This document shows, piece after piece, positions 29,589 through 39,343 of a stretch of DNA of 64,000 bases. Every line of letters begins with the position of its first letter. Positions within the stretch are counted from its first letter, which is position 1. The stretch spans positions 82,609 to 146,608 of the forward strand of contig JAAESX010000059.1 in assembly GCA_024228935.1 (NCBI GenBank), written 5' to 3'. A model generated the notes under the pieces. It saw nothing but the letters and a program-made list of their open reading frames with translations, searched no databases and was not told the origin of the DNA. The stretch comes from Pseudomonadota bacterium. Lineage in GTDB: Bacteria; Myxococcota_A; UBA796; CAJQPC01. The translations under genes were made by a program, and so were the position numbers.

Positions 29589-30422
29589 GGTCGAGCCGGA
29601 AGACCGAGCCGCCACCGGGCCGATCGAGCACGAGGAGCGTCCAGCGCTCGCGCTTCACGACCCCCGCGACGAACGCCAGGCCGCGGCCCGCTCCGGACGA
29701 GGCCGCATCCCGCACGCCGACCTCGAAGATGCGGTCGCCGAACTCGGCGGGCACTCCGGGCCCTCGGTCGAGGACCTCGACGACACCGAAGACGCGCACC
29801 TCGACGTCGCTCGACTGCCGGACGGCGTTGGACACCAGGTTCTGCAGCGTCCGCTCCAGCCAGCGGCGGGGAGCCCAGGCCATGAGCGGCTCGCCATGGA
29901 CCCGCACACTATTGTGGGCCGCGGCGACCTTGACGGCCAGCGCGTGCACGTCACACCAGGACCGCGAGATCTCGGGGCGCTCCAACGCGGCGACCCAGCT
30001 TCGACGGAGACAACTCCAGGCCGCGAGGGCGAAGCCGAGGTCCTCGCACCGACCTGCATGCCGGGAGAGGCCCTGCATGACCCAGTCCAGCTCTGCCAGA
30101 TGGAGTCGAGACTCAAGGCGCGTGCCCGACGCAGAGGCGCGGAGCCCGGTGCGGAGCTTCGCCGCGAGCGTACGCGCCCGAGCGAGCGCCTCGTCGTCCA
30201 GCCCCGGCTCGACGAGCCGCAGGGACAGCTCGAGCGGCATCAACCCGTTCGCCAGGTCGTGGGAGAGCGCCGCCGTCCCATCCAGTTCCGGGGTACCTCA
30301 GCTCCACGAGCTGTCGACCCGTCTCCGTTCCCGTCCGTCGCGTTCGATCCCCACCCACCCAGCCTAGCGACAGCTCGCGGCCACGGATCGAGTGAACCGC
30401 ACGCGAGCGCGCGCATCGCTCC

Positions 30423-31127
30423 TCAGCTGGCCAGTGGCATCCAGAACCGGAACCGGGTCCCGACCCGGGGCCGGCTGTCGACCTGGAACGGCCAGCTGTG
30501 CCTGTTGGCGCTGTCCCAGACGGTGGCGAGGCCGAAGCCGGTCCCGCCCTCTTCCGAGCGGGTCGTGAAGAACGGCTCGAACGCGCACTCCAGCGTGCTC
30601 GGCCCCATCCCCTGGCCGTCGTCCTCGATCTCGAGGCAGGCGTAGGCCCCGGGGTCGCAGCGCACGCCGTTCAGGCCGATGATGCTCTCGTCCGCCACCT
30701 GCTGGCCGACGCGCAGAACGACGCGTGTGGCCCCAGCGTCGCGGGCGTTGGTCACCAGGTTGAGCATCACCTGGTCCAGCTGCAGCACGTCGACGCAGGA
30801 CCGGACCGGGACGTCCGCGAAGTCCACCTCGAGCCGGACTCGTCCCCCGGTGATCCGGCCGAAGAGCCCCGCCGCGGTCCCCAGGCGCTCGCGCAGGTCC
30901 ACGACCTGACGCTCGACCGCCCCCTGGCTGCCGAAGGAGCGCAGCCGCTGCGTCAGCGCCGCCGCCTTCTCGACGGCCTCCTGCAGGATGTCGAGTTCCT
31001 CGAGCCGTTCGGACTCCGACAGCCCCGTGCGCAAGGCGCCCGCTGACATCGAGAGCACGGTGAGGAGCCCGGCGAAGTCGTGGGCGATGCCGCTCGTGAG
31101 GCGCCCGACGGCGACGACGTCATCCAC
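30423..31127 (-). CDS. Histidine kinase core, 5' end probably truncated
   Basis: A 234-residue protein. It begins abruptly at MDDVVAVGRLTSGIAHDFAG, which is the H-box helix itself, so any sensor or PAS domain is missing. The rest is normal: N-box (VMLNLVTNARDAGA), G1 (IEDDGQGMG), F-box (FEPFFTTRSEEGGTG) and G2 (GFGLATVWD). The 5' end overlaps an RTX-repeat fragment on the opposite strand, which is unlikely to be native. Pairing with the kinase at 29542-30358 suggests a common signalling path. Confidence 0.75.
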   Translation of the reverse strand: MDDVVAVGRLTSGIAHDFAGLLTVLSMSAGALRTGLSESERLEELDILQEAVEKAAALTQRLRSFGSQGAVERQVVDLRERLGTAAGLFGRITGGRVRLEVDFADVPVRSCVDVLQLDQVMLNLVTNARDAGATRVVLRVGQQVADESIIGLNGVRCDPGAYACLEIEDDGQGMGPSTLECAFEPFFTTRSEEGGTGFGLATVWDSANRHSWPFQVDSRPRVGTRFRFWMPLAS

Positions 31128-31468
31128 GGAGGCTGGGGCGACGACCGCCTCAATGGCAAGGAAGGCGACGACGAGCTGTACGGTGGTCGCGGCTACGACA
31201 ACCTGTTCGGCGAAGAAGGCGACGACAAGCTGCGGGCGAAGGCGGCTTCGACGAGTGCTGGGGCGGCGAGGACGACGACGACTACAGCACGGACAGCACC
31301 CTGGACGAGGACTGCAGCGGCGCGGCGGACCTGCTGGGGGCCGACCACTGGACCGACGTGAACGACGCGGTCAACTGGTGGAACCCCGAGGCCCGTGGCG
31401 GCTCGCGCACTCGGACGGAAGACGAGGCGTGGTGGGCGACCATCCTGTGGGGCATGGTCGGCCTGTAG
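31080..31468 (+). pseudogene. RTX-type calcium-binding repeat fragment
   Basis: Residues from about 31110 form three to four nonapeptide RTX repeats (GDDVIHGGWGDDRLNG, GDDELYGGRGYDNLFG), which bind calcium in secreted toxins and surface proteins. A missing G near 31240-31243 breaks the frame; restoring it gives LRGEGGFDECWGGEDDDD and a tail ending NPEARGG to MVGL at 31468. There is no signal peptide or proper start, because the 5' end lies inside the antisense of a histidine kinase. A remnant or a misassembled 3' end. Confidence 0.6.
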
Positions 31469-31489
31469 AGCGGCCAGCCCTCACGGGCT

Positions 31490-33700
31490 CTACTCCACGT
31501 ACCCGAGCGCCTCGAGCTCCTGGCGGATCGTGTCGTCCAGCTCGCGGGACGTGGCTCCCTCGACCGGCCGCCACACCCACGACGCGGTGCCGCCCTCGAC
31601 GGTCCAGGTCGCCTTCGGGTCGTTCGGCAGCAGGAACAGCTCGCGTGGGTGCTTCTTCAGGTGCAGGGTGACGGTGTCCCCCACGGCCTTCGGCTCCACA
31701 AACTCGAAGGTCTCGCCGGGCCGCGTCCAGATCGCCTCGATGCCGCCCTGGACCGTGATGCTGACCGGCCCGCCACCCAGCAGCCGCGCGGTCTCCCCGG
31801 GACCGGCTAGCCGGATGACGCGATGGACCGGCATCCCCAGGGCCTCGGCGAGCCGGTCCCGGTCGCGGGTGGCGGAGGGCCCAGGCTGGTCCTCGTTGGG
31901 GTCGTCGGTCAAGAACCAGGCCGCGTCGGTCGCGCCGCTGGCGACCCACTTCCGGTCGGCGAAGACAACGCCCACCGCGGCGTCACCGAACAACGGCGTC
32001 CCCAGCGCGATGGGGCGCGCGATCTCGTCGTAGAGCGAGGCGCCGTCGACGTCCTCGACCTTCAGCTCCAGCGCCTGGGCGAGCGTCGGCACGATGTCCT
32101 GGAGCGTCGCACCGACCTCGGAGCGTCCGACGGGGAGCCCCGGGGCACGGATGAGCAAGGGCACCCGAACCAGCTCCTCGACCAGCCCGCGACCGTGACC
32201 GATCCGGCCGTGCTCGAACAGCTCCTCGCCGTGGTCCGAGAAGACCACGACGATGGCGCCCGGGCCCAGGAGCTCCAGGAGCTCGGCGAACGCCTGGTCC
32301 GCCCGCTCGACCTCGGCCAGGTACCGCGCCCGGATGTACGCCGCGTTGGCGGGGTCGGCGTCGTACGCAGCCTGGGCAGCCGCCGGGGCGATGAGCCCTT
32401 CGAGGCCGTCGGGGGCCGGCCCCACATCGGCCGGCGGGTACGGCAGGTGCGGCTCCATGATGTGGAGCATCACGGCCAGATCGCGGTCCTCGTGCCGCTC
32501 GAGCAGGTCCCGGGCACGCTTCACGGATGCGCTCGCTTCCCGCCCGACCAGCCCGTCGTGCACGGTCCAGCCATCCCCCGCGTCGAAGTTCTCCGTCAGG
32601 TAGCTGTTGGCGACGATGGACGCGGTCAGGAAGCCGTCCTCGGCCAGCAGCTCGCCCACGTGTCCGCCTTCGTCCCAGCGGTGGGGATGGCGGCCCGTCA
32701 GCGCCGCGCGAGCCGAAGGAAGCGTCCAGGGCGCGGGGGCACGAGCCTGGTCGAAGACCCGGGCCTCACGGGCGAACGCGTCCATCGCGGGCGTCGCCTG
32801 GCTGTCCCCGTACACACCGACCGCGTCCCGACGCAGCGTGTCGACGAAGACGATGCCCACCCGGCGCGGGGTCTCGCTCGGCGTGTAGAGGATCGGCTCG
32901 GTGAGGAAGACGTGGTCGGCCTCGTGCTCGAGCCCCGGATCGGTCACCCACTCGAGGCGGACCGACTGTCCGCCCCAGTCCGACAGGTCGGCCTCGACGC
33001 GACGGGAGTCCCCGCGCACCAGCGACCACGTCTCGACCAGCTCGTCGTCCACGCGCAGCTGGACGCTCGCTCCGTCGCTCTCCACGACGCCGGGGACCGC
33101 GGGCGTCAGCAGCCGCACCCGCGTCCACAGATGCCCGTCCTGCGGCACCTGGACCTGGAAGACCGCCCGTCCGGGAGCCGGCAGGTAGAGCCCGTGCTCA
33201 CGGACGCTCCCGGTCGGCATCGTCCGAAGCGCGAAGTCCACGTCGCTGCGGTCGTCGGTCGCCGGCGACAGCCCCCTCTCATCGGCCCACGCCTGCGGCC
33301 AGACCGCCCGGGCCGAGGGTGGGTCGTCCGAGGCCGTCACGATGTACAGCCGGTCGTCGTGGACCGACCACGTCTTGAGTCCACCGACGTCGTCGGACCG
33401 CGCGCGGAACTTGCGTCCCGTGACTCGCATCCCAGGCGGCTGGGTACGGGTGCCGCGCCAATAGCTGGTCGACCGGAACGGCAGGTCGACGACCCACTCG
33501 ACCCGACCGTCCTGCTCTCGCACGCGTGTGAAGCCGTCGATGTCCAGGCCGCCAGGCAGCACCTCGGCCCGGGTGCTCACGGGCAGCTCGAGCTCGACGA
33601 GCAGCTCTGGGTGACGCGCCAGGAGCACGCTCGCCGGCTGGCCGGGCGAGGGCCCGCACCCGAGCGCGACCCACAACACTGCGTGATAGCCGAGAGCCAT
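31490..33700 (-). CDS. Sulfatase-family lipoprotein (alkaline-phosphatase superfamily)
   Basis: A 736-residue protein starting at ATG 33700, preceded by GAGGA; the lipoprotein signal ends VALGC (GTG 33679 is an alternative). Residues about 30-280 are a beta-rich N-terminal region. The sulfatase domain starts near VGIVFVDTLRRDAVG. The nucleophile motif reads WTLPSARAALTG, so Cys or Ser of the C/S-x-P-x-R sulfatase site is absent and no formylglycine can form there. VVVFSDHGEELFEHG and GHGRGLVEE complete the metal site. More likely a phosphoethanolamine- or phosphoglycerol-transferase-like or phosphatase enzyme than a true sulfatase. The start overlaps the divergent SDR start. Confidence 0.83.
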   Translation of the reverse strand: MALGYHAVLWVALGCGPSPGQPASVLLARHPELLVELELPVSTRAEVLPGGLDIDGFTRVREQDGRVEWVVDLPFRSTSYWRGTRTQPPGMRVTGRKFRARSDDVGGLKTWSVHDDRLYIVTASDDPPSARAVWPQAWADERGLSPATDDRSDVDFALRTMPTGSVREHGLYLPAPGRAVFQVQVPQDGHLWTRVRLLTPAVPGVVESDGASVQLRVDDELVETWSLVRGDSRRVEADLSDWGGQSVRLEWVTDPGLEHEADHVFLTEPILYTPSETPRRVGIVFVDTLRRDAVGVYGDSQATPAMDAFAREARVFDQARAPAPWTLPSARAALTGRHPHRWDEGGHVGELLAEDGFLTASIVANSYLTENFDAGDGWTVHDGLVGREASASVKRARDLLERHEDRDLAVMLHIMEPHLPYPPADVGPAPDGLEGLIAPAAAQAAYDADPANAAYIRARYLAEVERADQAFAELLELLGPGAIVVVFSDHGEELFEHGRIGHGRGLVEELVRVPLLIRAPGLPVGRSEVGATLQDIVPTLAQALELKVEDVDGASLYDEIARPIALGTPLFGDAAVGVVFADRKWVASGATDAAWFLTDDPNEDQPGPSATRDRDRLAEALGMPVHRVIRLAGPGETARLLGGGPVSITVQGGIEAIWTRPGETFEFVEPKAVGDTVTLHLKKHPRELFLLPNDPKATWTVEGGTASWVWRPVEGATSRELDDTIRQELEALGYVE

Positions 33701-34532
33701 GATCGTCCTCGTCACCGGCGCCCGTTCGGGCTTCGGACTCCTCACCGCCGTGTCTGCAGCCCGAGCCGGTCACGTCGTCTACGCCGGCCTGCGCGATGTG
33801 TCGACCGCCGACGATCTGATGCGAGCCGCTGGCGATCTGACCGTCCACCCGGTGCAGCTGGACGTCACGGTCGACGAGGAGCGCAAGGCGGTGGTCGCGC
33901 GCATCCTGGCCGAGCACGGACGCCTGGACGCACTGGTGAACAACGCCGGCATCGCGATGGCGGGCCCGCTCGAGGAGGTCGCCGAGGCCGACTGGCGCCG
34001 GACCTTCGAGGTGAACGTGTTCGGACTCTGGGAGCTCACGCGCCTGGTCATCCCGTCGATGCGCGAGCACGGCGACGGCTGCATCGTGAACGTCTCGAGC
34101 ATGGCGGGTCGCATGGCCACGCCCTGCCTCGGCGTGTACGCGGCCACCAAGCACGCCGTGAGCGGCCTGTCCGAGGCGCTCCGGCACGAGGTCCGGCCCT
34201 TTGGGATCCGCACCGTGCTCATCGAGCCCGGCCCGTACAAGACCGACATCTTCGGGCGGAACAAGCGCATCGCAGACGGGGTCGGCGACGCCAGCTCGCC
34301 CTACGCCCCCCTCGTCGGCGCGCTCGAGGCGCTCTCGGGTAAGGCGATCGACGGCGCCGGAGACCCCCAGGACGTGGCCGACCGCATCGTCAGAGTGCTG
34401 GCGGACCCCTCGCCGGCGTTCCGACACACGATGGGGCCGTCGACGGTCGTCCGGCGACTGGCGAAGTGGGGGCTCCCCGACGGGCTCTACGAGCTGGTGG
34501 TCCGGACCACCATCGACAAGGCCAAGCCCTGA
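33699..34532 (+). CDS. Short-chain dehydrogenase/reductase
   Basis: A 277-residue classical SDR. The cofactor loop is TGARSGFG, followed by NNAGIAMAGPLEE, the catalytic Ser in NVSSMAG, and Tyr-x-x-x-Lys in YAATKHAVSG. PYKTDIFG follows, as in SDRs acting on retinol-like or steroid-like alcohols. It oxidises or reduces an alcohol or ketone with NAD(P)(H). ATG 33699 shares two bases with the ATG of the divergent sulfatase-like gene. Confidence 0.88.
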   Translation: MIVLVTGARSGFGLLTAVSAARAGHVVYAGLRDVSTADDLMRAAGDLTVHPVQLDVTVDEERKAVVARILAEHGRLDALVNNAGIAMAGPLEEVAEADWRRTFEVNVFGLWELTRLVIPSMREHGDGCIVNVSSMAGRMATPCLGVYAATKHAVSGLSEALRHEVRPFGIRTVLIEPGPYKTDIFGRNKRIADGVGDASSPYAPLVGALEALSGKAIDGAGDPQDVADRIVRVLADPSPAFRHTMGPSTVVRRLAKWGLPDGLYELVVRTTIDKAKP

Positions 34533-34536
34533 CTCG

Positions 34537-35114
34537 CTAGGCCTGTTCCCGCTTGTGGCGCAGGTACGCGACCACGTACCCACCCCAGGCGAAGACCACG
34601 AGGATCCCCCAGAACGGGATGCCCCAGTAGACGCTCTTGTCGTCCCCGAAGAACGCGACCAGCCCGCAGATGGTGGTGAACAGCGCCGGAAAAAAGCTGA
34701 TGACGCCCATGACCTTGGCCAGGCGCACCGCATCGAACTCGGCCTTGCCGATGGTCCAGCTATCGACGGCCTCGTCCGGGATCACGAACTGGGCGAGCAG
34801 CTGCTCGTTCCCTCGCCGGAACAGACGCGCCTTGCCGGTCCCCACGACCTCGCAGTCGGCCTTCGACTGCGGTCGCGGGCGACCTTGGCGACCTCGGCCT
34901 CGAAGTGCTCAGGCCCCTGGGACCAGAGTCCAGCCAGGTCGTAGCTGGCTTCCTTGCCGCGCAGCGAGATGAACCCCGCCGAGCTCCACGCGAGCTCGGC
35001 GCCCAGGTGCTTCTCGGGTCGGGTCGGCAGGAACGCGACCTGGTCCGCCCAGATCACGACCACGCCTTCCTGGAAGTTCAGGCCGTCGATGCGACGACCC
35101 GGACCGTGCCACAT
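34537..35114 (-). CDS. Membrane protein of unknown function (one frameshift)
   Basis: The start is ATG 35114. The first part (LNFQEGVVVIWADQVAFLPTRP, GFISLRGKEASYDL) is beta-rich and PH-like. A missing base near 34870-34880 breaks the frame; after it the protein continues SKADCEVVGTGKARLFRRG and ends in two membrane helices (MGVISFFPALFTTICGLVAFF; PFWGILVVFAWGGYVVAYL). The same gene read as two fragments would make little sense. Last gene of the envelope operon running from 40618. Function unknown. Confidence 0.6.
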
Positions 35115-35123
35115 CTCGAGGGC

Positions 35124-36056
35124 CTACAGGCCTTCGTAGAAGGTCGACTTGGCGTTGATCTCACTGATCGCGATCGTGCCCTTGTCGCCGTAGACCTCGA
35201 GCACCTCGAGCTTGACGCCATCGAACGTGCTGACGCCGGTGTGACCGAACGTGGACGGCACGCGGACCAGCTGTGAGGGCTCGTCGGCCAGCTCGATCTC
35301 GTACTCGCGCTCGCCGTCGACGATGAGCTTGGCCTTCTTGACCCGGTCATGGCCGGCGACGTGATCGAGGGTGATCGACGACAGCCCGAAGCCCTCGGCG
35401 AACCACGTGAAGTGGGCGCCAGCCGAAGGCGTCACCCAGTAGGTCTTCTTGTTCGCGTCGGTGACGTCGAAGACCATGTGCTTCGGGTCCGACTCGGCCG
35501 AGCTGTCCGTGATCTGGGCCCCGACGTCGTTCTCGGTCATGTGGACCAGGATCTCGGACACCGCCAGGTTCGGGAAGTCCTCACCTTCGTGGATGTCCAC
35601 GACCGAGATCTTGACCCAGCCGCCGAAGAGCTCGTTTCCGATGCCCAGGTTGTCCATGTCGATGATCTGGATCTCCGCCTTGTCCTCGACGTCGATGTGC
35701 GCGGTGCCGGTGGTCTCGGCGTTCTCGCTGTCCTTGCAGCAGAGCACCTCGACCTGCAGGCGCTTGACCCGCGGATGGTCGGTGAAGGTCTCGTCCGACT
35801 TGCCCCAGCCCGGGTAGATCTCGATCTTGTCGATCTCGCCCTTGGGCACGTCGATCATGATCCACTCGCCGCGGTTCGGCGACTCGCCCGGGACGATCCA
35901 GGCGGTCTCGAGCTTGCCGTCGATGGCGGCGTTCCCGGCGTAGTAGTTCGCGCCCTTCTTGGTCTCCTTCTTGTGGGTGGAGACCTGCGCCCCAGCGAGC
36001 GCGACGCTGGGAATCAAGAACAGGGCAGCCAGCGCGGCGGCGGAACGGAGGGTCAT
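35124..36056 (-). CDS. Secreted discoidin-like / NADase-type glycan-binding domain protein
   Basis: A 310-residue protein with signal peptide MTLRSAAALAALFLIPSVALA. Two F5/8-type-like halves are visible: the first with NYYAGNAAIDGKLETAWIVPG and GEWIMIDVPKGEIDKIEIYPGW, the second with KKTYWVTPSAGAHFTWFAEG and VEVYGDKGTIAISEIN-like strands. The DGKLETAW and GEWI motifs are typical of this carbohydrate-binding fold. ATG 36056 overlaps the OmpA-family stop as ATGA. It probably binds polysaccharide in the periplasm or at the surface. Confidence 0.78.
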   Translation of the reverse strand: MTLRSAAALAALFLIPSVALAGAQVSTHKKETKKGANYYAGNAAIDGKLETAWIVPGESPNRGEWIMIDVPKGEIDKIEIYPGWGKSDETFTDHPRVKRLQVEVLCCKDSENAETTGTAHIDVEDKAEIQIIDMDNLGIGNELFGGWVKISVVDIHEGEDFPNLAVSEILVHMTENDVGAQITDSSAESDPKHMVFDVTDANKKTYWVTPSAGAHFTWFAEGFGLSSITLDHVAGHDRVKKAKLIVDGEREYEIELADEPSQLVRVPSTFGHTGVSTFDGVKLEVLEVYGDKGTIAISEINAKSTFYEGL

Positions 36057-37744
36057 TTGGATTCCTTCATGATGATGAACTCGACGCGGCGGTTGTTGGC
36101 CTTGCCGGCGTCGGTGTCGTTCGTGTCGATGGGGGACGACTCGCCGAGTCCAACACTCGACAGTCGCGAAGCTTCCACGCCGCCCTTGGTCACCAGGTAG
36201 TCCTTCACCGCCGCGGCCCGGTTCCCGGACAGCTTGAGGTTGGCCACATCGGAGCCGTCGGAGTCAGTGTGACCCTCGACGCGGATGATCAGGAGCTGCG
36301 GGTTCGCCTGGACCACACGGCCGATCTCGTCGAGCAGGTCGTAGGACTCGGTCTTGATGACCGCCTTGCCGGACTCGAAGTAGATCTTCTCGTTGATCTG
36401 GATGCGGCCTTCCTTGACGACGACGCGGTCCTCGTCGGGACAGCCGTCGTTGTCTTCCACGCCGTCCATGTCCTCGGCGTCGTAGGGGCAGCGGTCGACG
36501 TCGTCGTTGAAGCCGTCGCCATCGCTGTCGGCGACGTCGGGGCAGCCGTCTTCGTCCTTGTACCCGTTCAGGTCTTCGGCCTGGTTCGGGCATCGGTCGT
36601 TCAGGTCACTGACGCCGTCGTTGTCGTTGTCGGCCTCGGGACAGCCGTCGTTGTCCATGAACCCGTCGTCGTCCTCGGGATCCATCGGGCAGCGATCGAT
36701 CGCGTCCTCGATTCCGTCGCCGTCGTTGTCGGTGTCCGGGCAGCCGTCGTCATCACGGAAGCCGTCCTGGTCCTCGGCGTGCTTCGGGCAGCGGTCCGTG
36801 CCGTCGGGCACGCCGTCCTTGTCCGTGTCGCGCGCGTTGGCGTCGAAGCTGGGCGCCGCGGTGAGGCCGACGATGGCGCGGTAGTCGGGGCTCCCGAGCC
36901 CGGGAACGAGCCCGAAACCGGCGCCGACGTTGGCGGTCATCCAGGGGCCGATGAGGAACTTGGCGCCGAGCGCCGCCTCGAGCGGAGCCTGGTTCTTCTG
37001 GGCGCCCCAGCTCTGGCCATAGACGTCGAGCATGATCTCGGCGGGGTCGGCCACGCGGTAGCCGATGGCCGCCTTGTAGACGAGCGCGCTTCCGGTCTGG
37101 ACGTCGCGAGCGCGGTCTGCGGGGCGCACGAGGTAGCCCAGGTTCAGGGCGGCACGCCACTTGTACTGACGGCGCCAGACGCTGTCGTCGCTGGCCTCGA
37201 GCACGAGCGTGGGCTGGACGGTGAACGCGTCCTCGCTCATGAAGCTGTTGTCGGTGCCCGTGGGCAGGCCGACGGGGACCGAGAGCGCCAGCCCGACGGG
37301 GAACTCATCACGGGAGACGGGCGCGATCTTGGGAGTGACGCGCAGGTCGCCCAGGCCCGAGGCCGTGATGGGCCCCGGCGAGTCGAGCTGGGTCAGGCCA
37401 TCGACCTTGTAGCCCTGCTGCCAGAGGATGATGGGCAGGTCGCCCGTGATCGAGATGAAGTCGGTGAACCCCATGCCGAGCTGGGCGTTGGCGACCATGC
37501 GCTGCTCGACCGGACCGCCGGTGCCGTCGGCGAGGACACCGACACGCTCGCCGTCCTGGTCGACGAGCACCACGGGGTCGTTGGCGTAGTTCGCCCACAG
37601 ACCGACTCCGACCTGGAGGTGGCCGAGGGTCTCGGCGCTCTCGGTCGCGAGGTAGCCGTAGTGATCGGCGGGGGGCTTGAAGCGGTCGATGTCGACCGTC
37701 TGGGCGTCCTGGGCGGTGGCCAGTCCGAAGAGGAGATGCAGCAT
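36053..37744 (-). CDS. OmpA-family outer-membrane protein with thrombospondin type 3 repeats
   Basis: A 563-residue protein with signal MLHLLFGLATAQA-like (cleavage near AQDA). Residues about 20-280 form an eight-stranded-type barrel. Residues about 285-435 hold five thrombospondin type 3 calcium-binding repeats (DTDKDGVPDGTDRCP, DQDGFRDDDGCPD). Residues about 445-560 are the OmpA peptidoglycan-binding domain (YFESGKAVIKTES, VEGHTDSDGSDVANLKLSGNRA, NNRRVEF). It tethers the outer membrane to the cell wall. Overlaps the downstream discoidin-like gene. Confidence 0.93.
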   Translation of the reverse strand: MLHLLFGLATAQDAQTVDIDRFKPPADHYGYLATESAETLGHLQVGVGLWANYANDPVVLVDQDGERVGVLADGTGGPVEQRMVANAQLGMGFTDFISITGDLPIILWQQGYKVDGLTQLDSPGPITASGLGDLRVTPKIAPVSRDEFPVGLALSVPVGLPTGTDNSFMSEDAFTVQPTLVLEASDDSVWRRQYKWRAALNLGYLVRPADRARDVQTGSALVYKAAIGYRVADPAEIMLDVYGQSWGAQKNQAPLEAALGAKFLIGPWMTANVGAGFGLVPGLGSPDYRAIVGLTAAPSFDANARDTDKDGVPDGTDRCPKHAEDQDGFRDDDGCPDTDNDGDGIEDAIDRCPMDPEDDDGFMDNDGCPEADNDNDGVSDLNDRCPNQAEDLNGYKDEDGCPDVADSDGDGFNDDVDRCPYDAEDMDGVEDNDGCPDEDRVVVKEGRIQINEKIYFESGKAVIKTESYDLLDEIGRVVQANPQLLIIRVEGHTDSDGSDVANLKLSGNRAAAVKDYLVTKGGVEASRLSSVGLGESSPIDTNDTDAGKANNRRVEFIIMKESK

Positions 37745-37750
37745 GGTCGT

Positions 37751-39289
37751 CTACTCGCGGCGGCGGAACAGCAGGGAGAGGAGCGAGAGCGCGGCGAGCC
37801 CGCCGGTGCCGGCGACCCCGAGCGCGGAACAACCGAGGATCGAGCCGCCCTGAGCGCTGGCCGTCAGCGCCGGGTAGTCGCAGTTCTCGTTGTAGAAACC
37901 GTCGCAGTTGTTGTCGAGGAAGTCGTCACAGAGCTCCTCGACGGCCGGGTTGACCTCGGCGTTCTGGTCGTCGCAGTCCCCGTCGCTGACCATCCAGCCA
38001 TCGCCGTCCCGGTCCGGGCTGTCGATGATGCCGTCACAGTCGTTGTCGATGCCGTCGGCGGCGCCGTTCTCGTCCGCGGCACCCGGGTGGATGAGCTCGT
38101 TGTCGTCGTTGCAGTCGTTGCCGCCGTCGCACAGCTCGGAGTCGTACCCGTCCATGTCGACGTCGCACAGGTCGACGCCGTCGCAGTCCTCGTCGACGCC
38201 GTTGTAGGGGACCTCGGTCGCGCCCGGGTTGATCTCGACGGCGGTCACGCCATCGATCTCGCCGTCGTCCAGGCAGTCGCCCACCTCCTCGGGGTCGCAG
38301 AACATGCTCTCGACGACCGGGTCGGAGTACGGGTCGTACTCGCTGTCGTCGAAGTTGGGGTAGCCGTCGCCGTCGCCGTCGACGTCGTCGATCCAGCAGT
38401 TGCAGTCATTGTCGATGCCGTCCGGGTTCTTGCCCTCGGACTTCGACGGGTTGATGTTCTGGTCGGTGTCGTCGCAGTCGCCGTCGACCTCGCTGTACCC
38501 GTCACCATCATCGTCGGTCAGGCCGTCGTCGCGGACGTTGTCGCAGTCGGCGTCGTCGTCGGCGTTCCCGAAGGGGTCGCCGGCGCCATCGACGGTGCCG
38601 GGGTTCACGTACGGGTCGGAGTCGTCGCAGTCGCCCTGCTGCTCGCTGTACCCGTCGCCGTCGTCGTCCTGGCCGGCGTCGTTGCAGTAGTCGTTGGTGT
38701 CGCCAGGCGTACCGAACAGGCCGACGCCATCGATGTACCGGTCGGCGTCACACCAGTTGACGTTCAGGTCGTTGGCCCACTCGAGCGTGGCCTGCGGTCC
38801 CACCTGGAAGGCAGCGGTCTGGGAGACCCCCCAGGCCGAGGTCCAGATGAGCTCGTCGATGGTGTCCGTGCCCCAGACGAGCACGATGCTGTCGGCGCTC
38901 CGGTCGAGCTGGAAGTCCTGGAAGTCGTAGACGTAGTCGACCGGGATGTTCCCGTTGTATCCGGACTCTTCGTCGTCCTGCTCGTCCGAGACGCCGAAGA
39001 CGAGCGACTCGCCGGGGAGGATGCGCAAGGCACCCGGCGACGGCTCGGTGATGGCGATGATCTCGGTCCCCGCGTCGTCCTGGACGACCAGACCGTTCAA
39101 GTCCTTGAGCTTGTCCGAGGCGTTCGTGATCTCGAACCACTCGCCGTAGTAGTCGGCCACCTTCTGGGGCTCGGGCATGAACTCAGTGATGACCAGATCG
39201 CCCGCGGCATCCGGGTCGAAGTCCTGTGCGCGTGCGTCCGCGCTCCAGAACAGGGCTGCACCAATCGGCAGGGCAAGCATCCGTCGCAT
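37751..39289 (-). CDS. Lamin-tail-domain protein with MopE-type metal-binding repeats and C-terminal sorting tail
   Basis: A 512-residue protein with a signal peptide ending ADARA. Residues about 28-190 are a lamin-tail domain (LVITEFMPEPQ, YYGEWFEITNASD). Residues about 205-470 carry repeats of the putative metal-binding motif (DDDGDGYSEQQGDCDDSDP, GIDNDCDGIIDSPDRDGDG). The end is GCSALGVAGTGGLAALSLLSLLFRRRE, split here as a Gly-Cys motif, a hydrophobic helix and an Arg cluster, a MYXO-CTERM-like sorting signal. It is probably anchored at the cell surface and binds calcium or copper. Confidence 0.9.
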   Translation of the reverse strand: MRRMLALPIGAALFWSADARAQDFDPDAAGDLVITEFMPEPQKVADYYGEWFEITNASDKLKDLNGLVVQDDAGTEIIAITEPSPGALRILPGESLVFGVSDEQDDEESGYNGNIPVDYVYDFQDFQLDRSADSIVLVWGTDTIDELIWTSAWGVSQTAAFQVGPQATLEWANDLNVNWCDADRYIDGVGLFGTPGDTNDYCNDAGQDDDGDGYSEQQGDCDDSDPYVNPGTVDGAGDPFGNADDDADCDNVRDDGLTDDDGDGYSEVDGDCDDTDQNINPSKSEGKNPDGIDNDCNCWIDDVDGDGDGYPNFDDSEYDPYSDPVVESMFCDPEEVGDCLDDGEIDGVTAVEINPGATEVPYNGVDEDCDGVDLCDVDMDGYDSELCDGGNDCNDDNELIHPGAADENGAADGIDNDCDGIIDSPDRDGDGWMVSDGDCDDQNAEVNPAVEELCDDFLDNNCDGFYNENCDYPALTASAQGGSILGCSALGVAGTGGLAALSLLSLLFRRRE

Positions 39290-39343
39290 GGAAGTCCTCC
39301 GGCCGCGGAGGATACCACCGCGCGAGGCGCGCTTCCGGCCGGC

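Noticed and set aside
30285..30305. In-frame TGA just before the histidine-kinase H-box as another selenocysteine codon
   Set aside because: Removing one base from the G/C run at 30290-30293 gives a clean N-terminus through another frame, and no redox motif is present.
36400..38700. CRISPR-like regularly spaced repeats
   Set aside because: The periodicity comes from codons of TSP3 and MopE-type Asp-rich protein repeats; units are imperfect and have no unique spacers.
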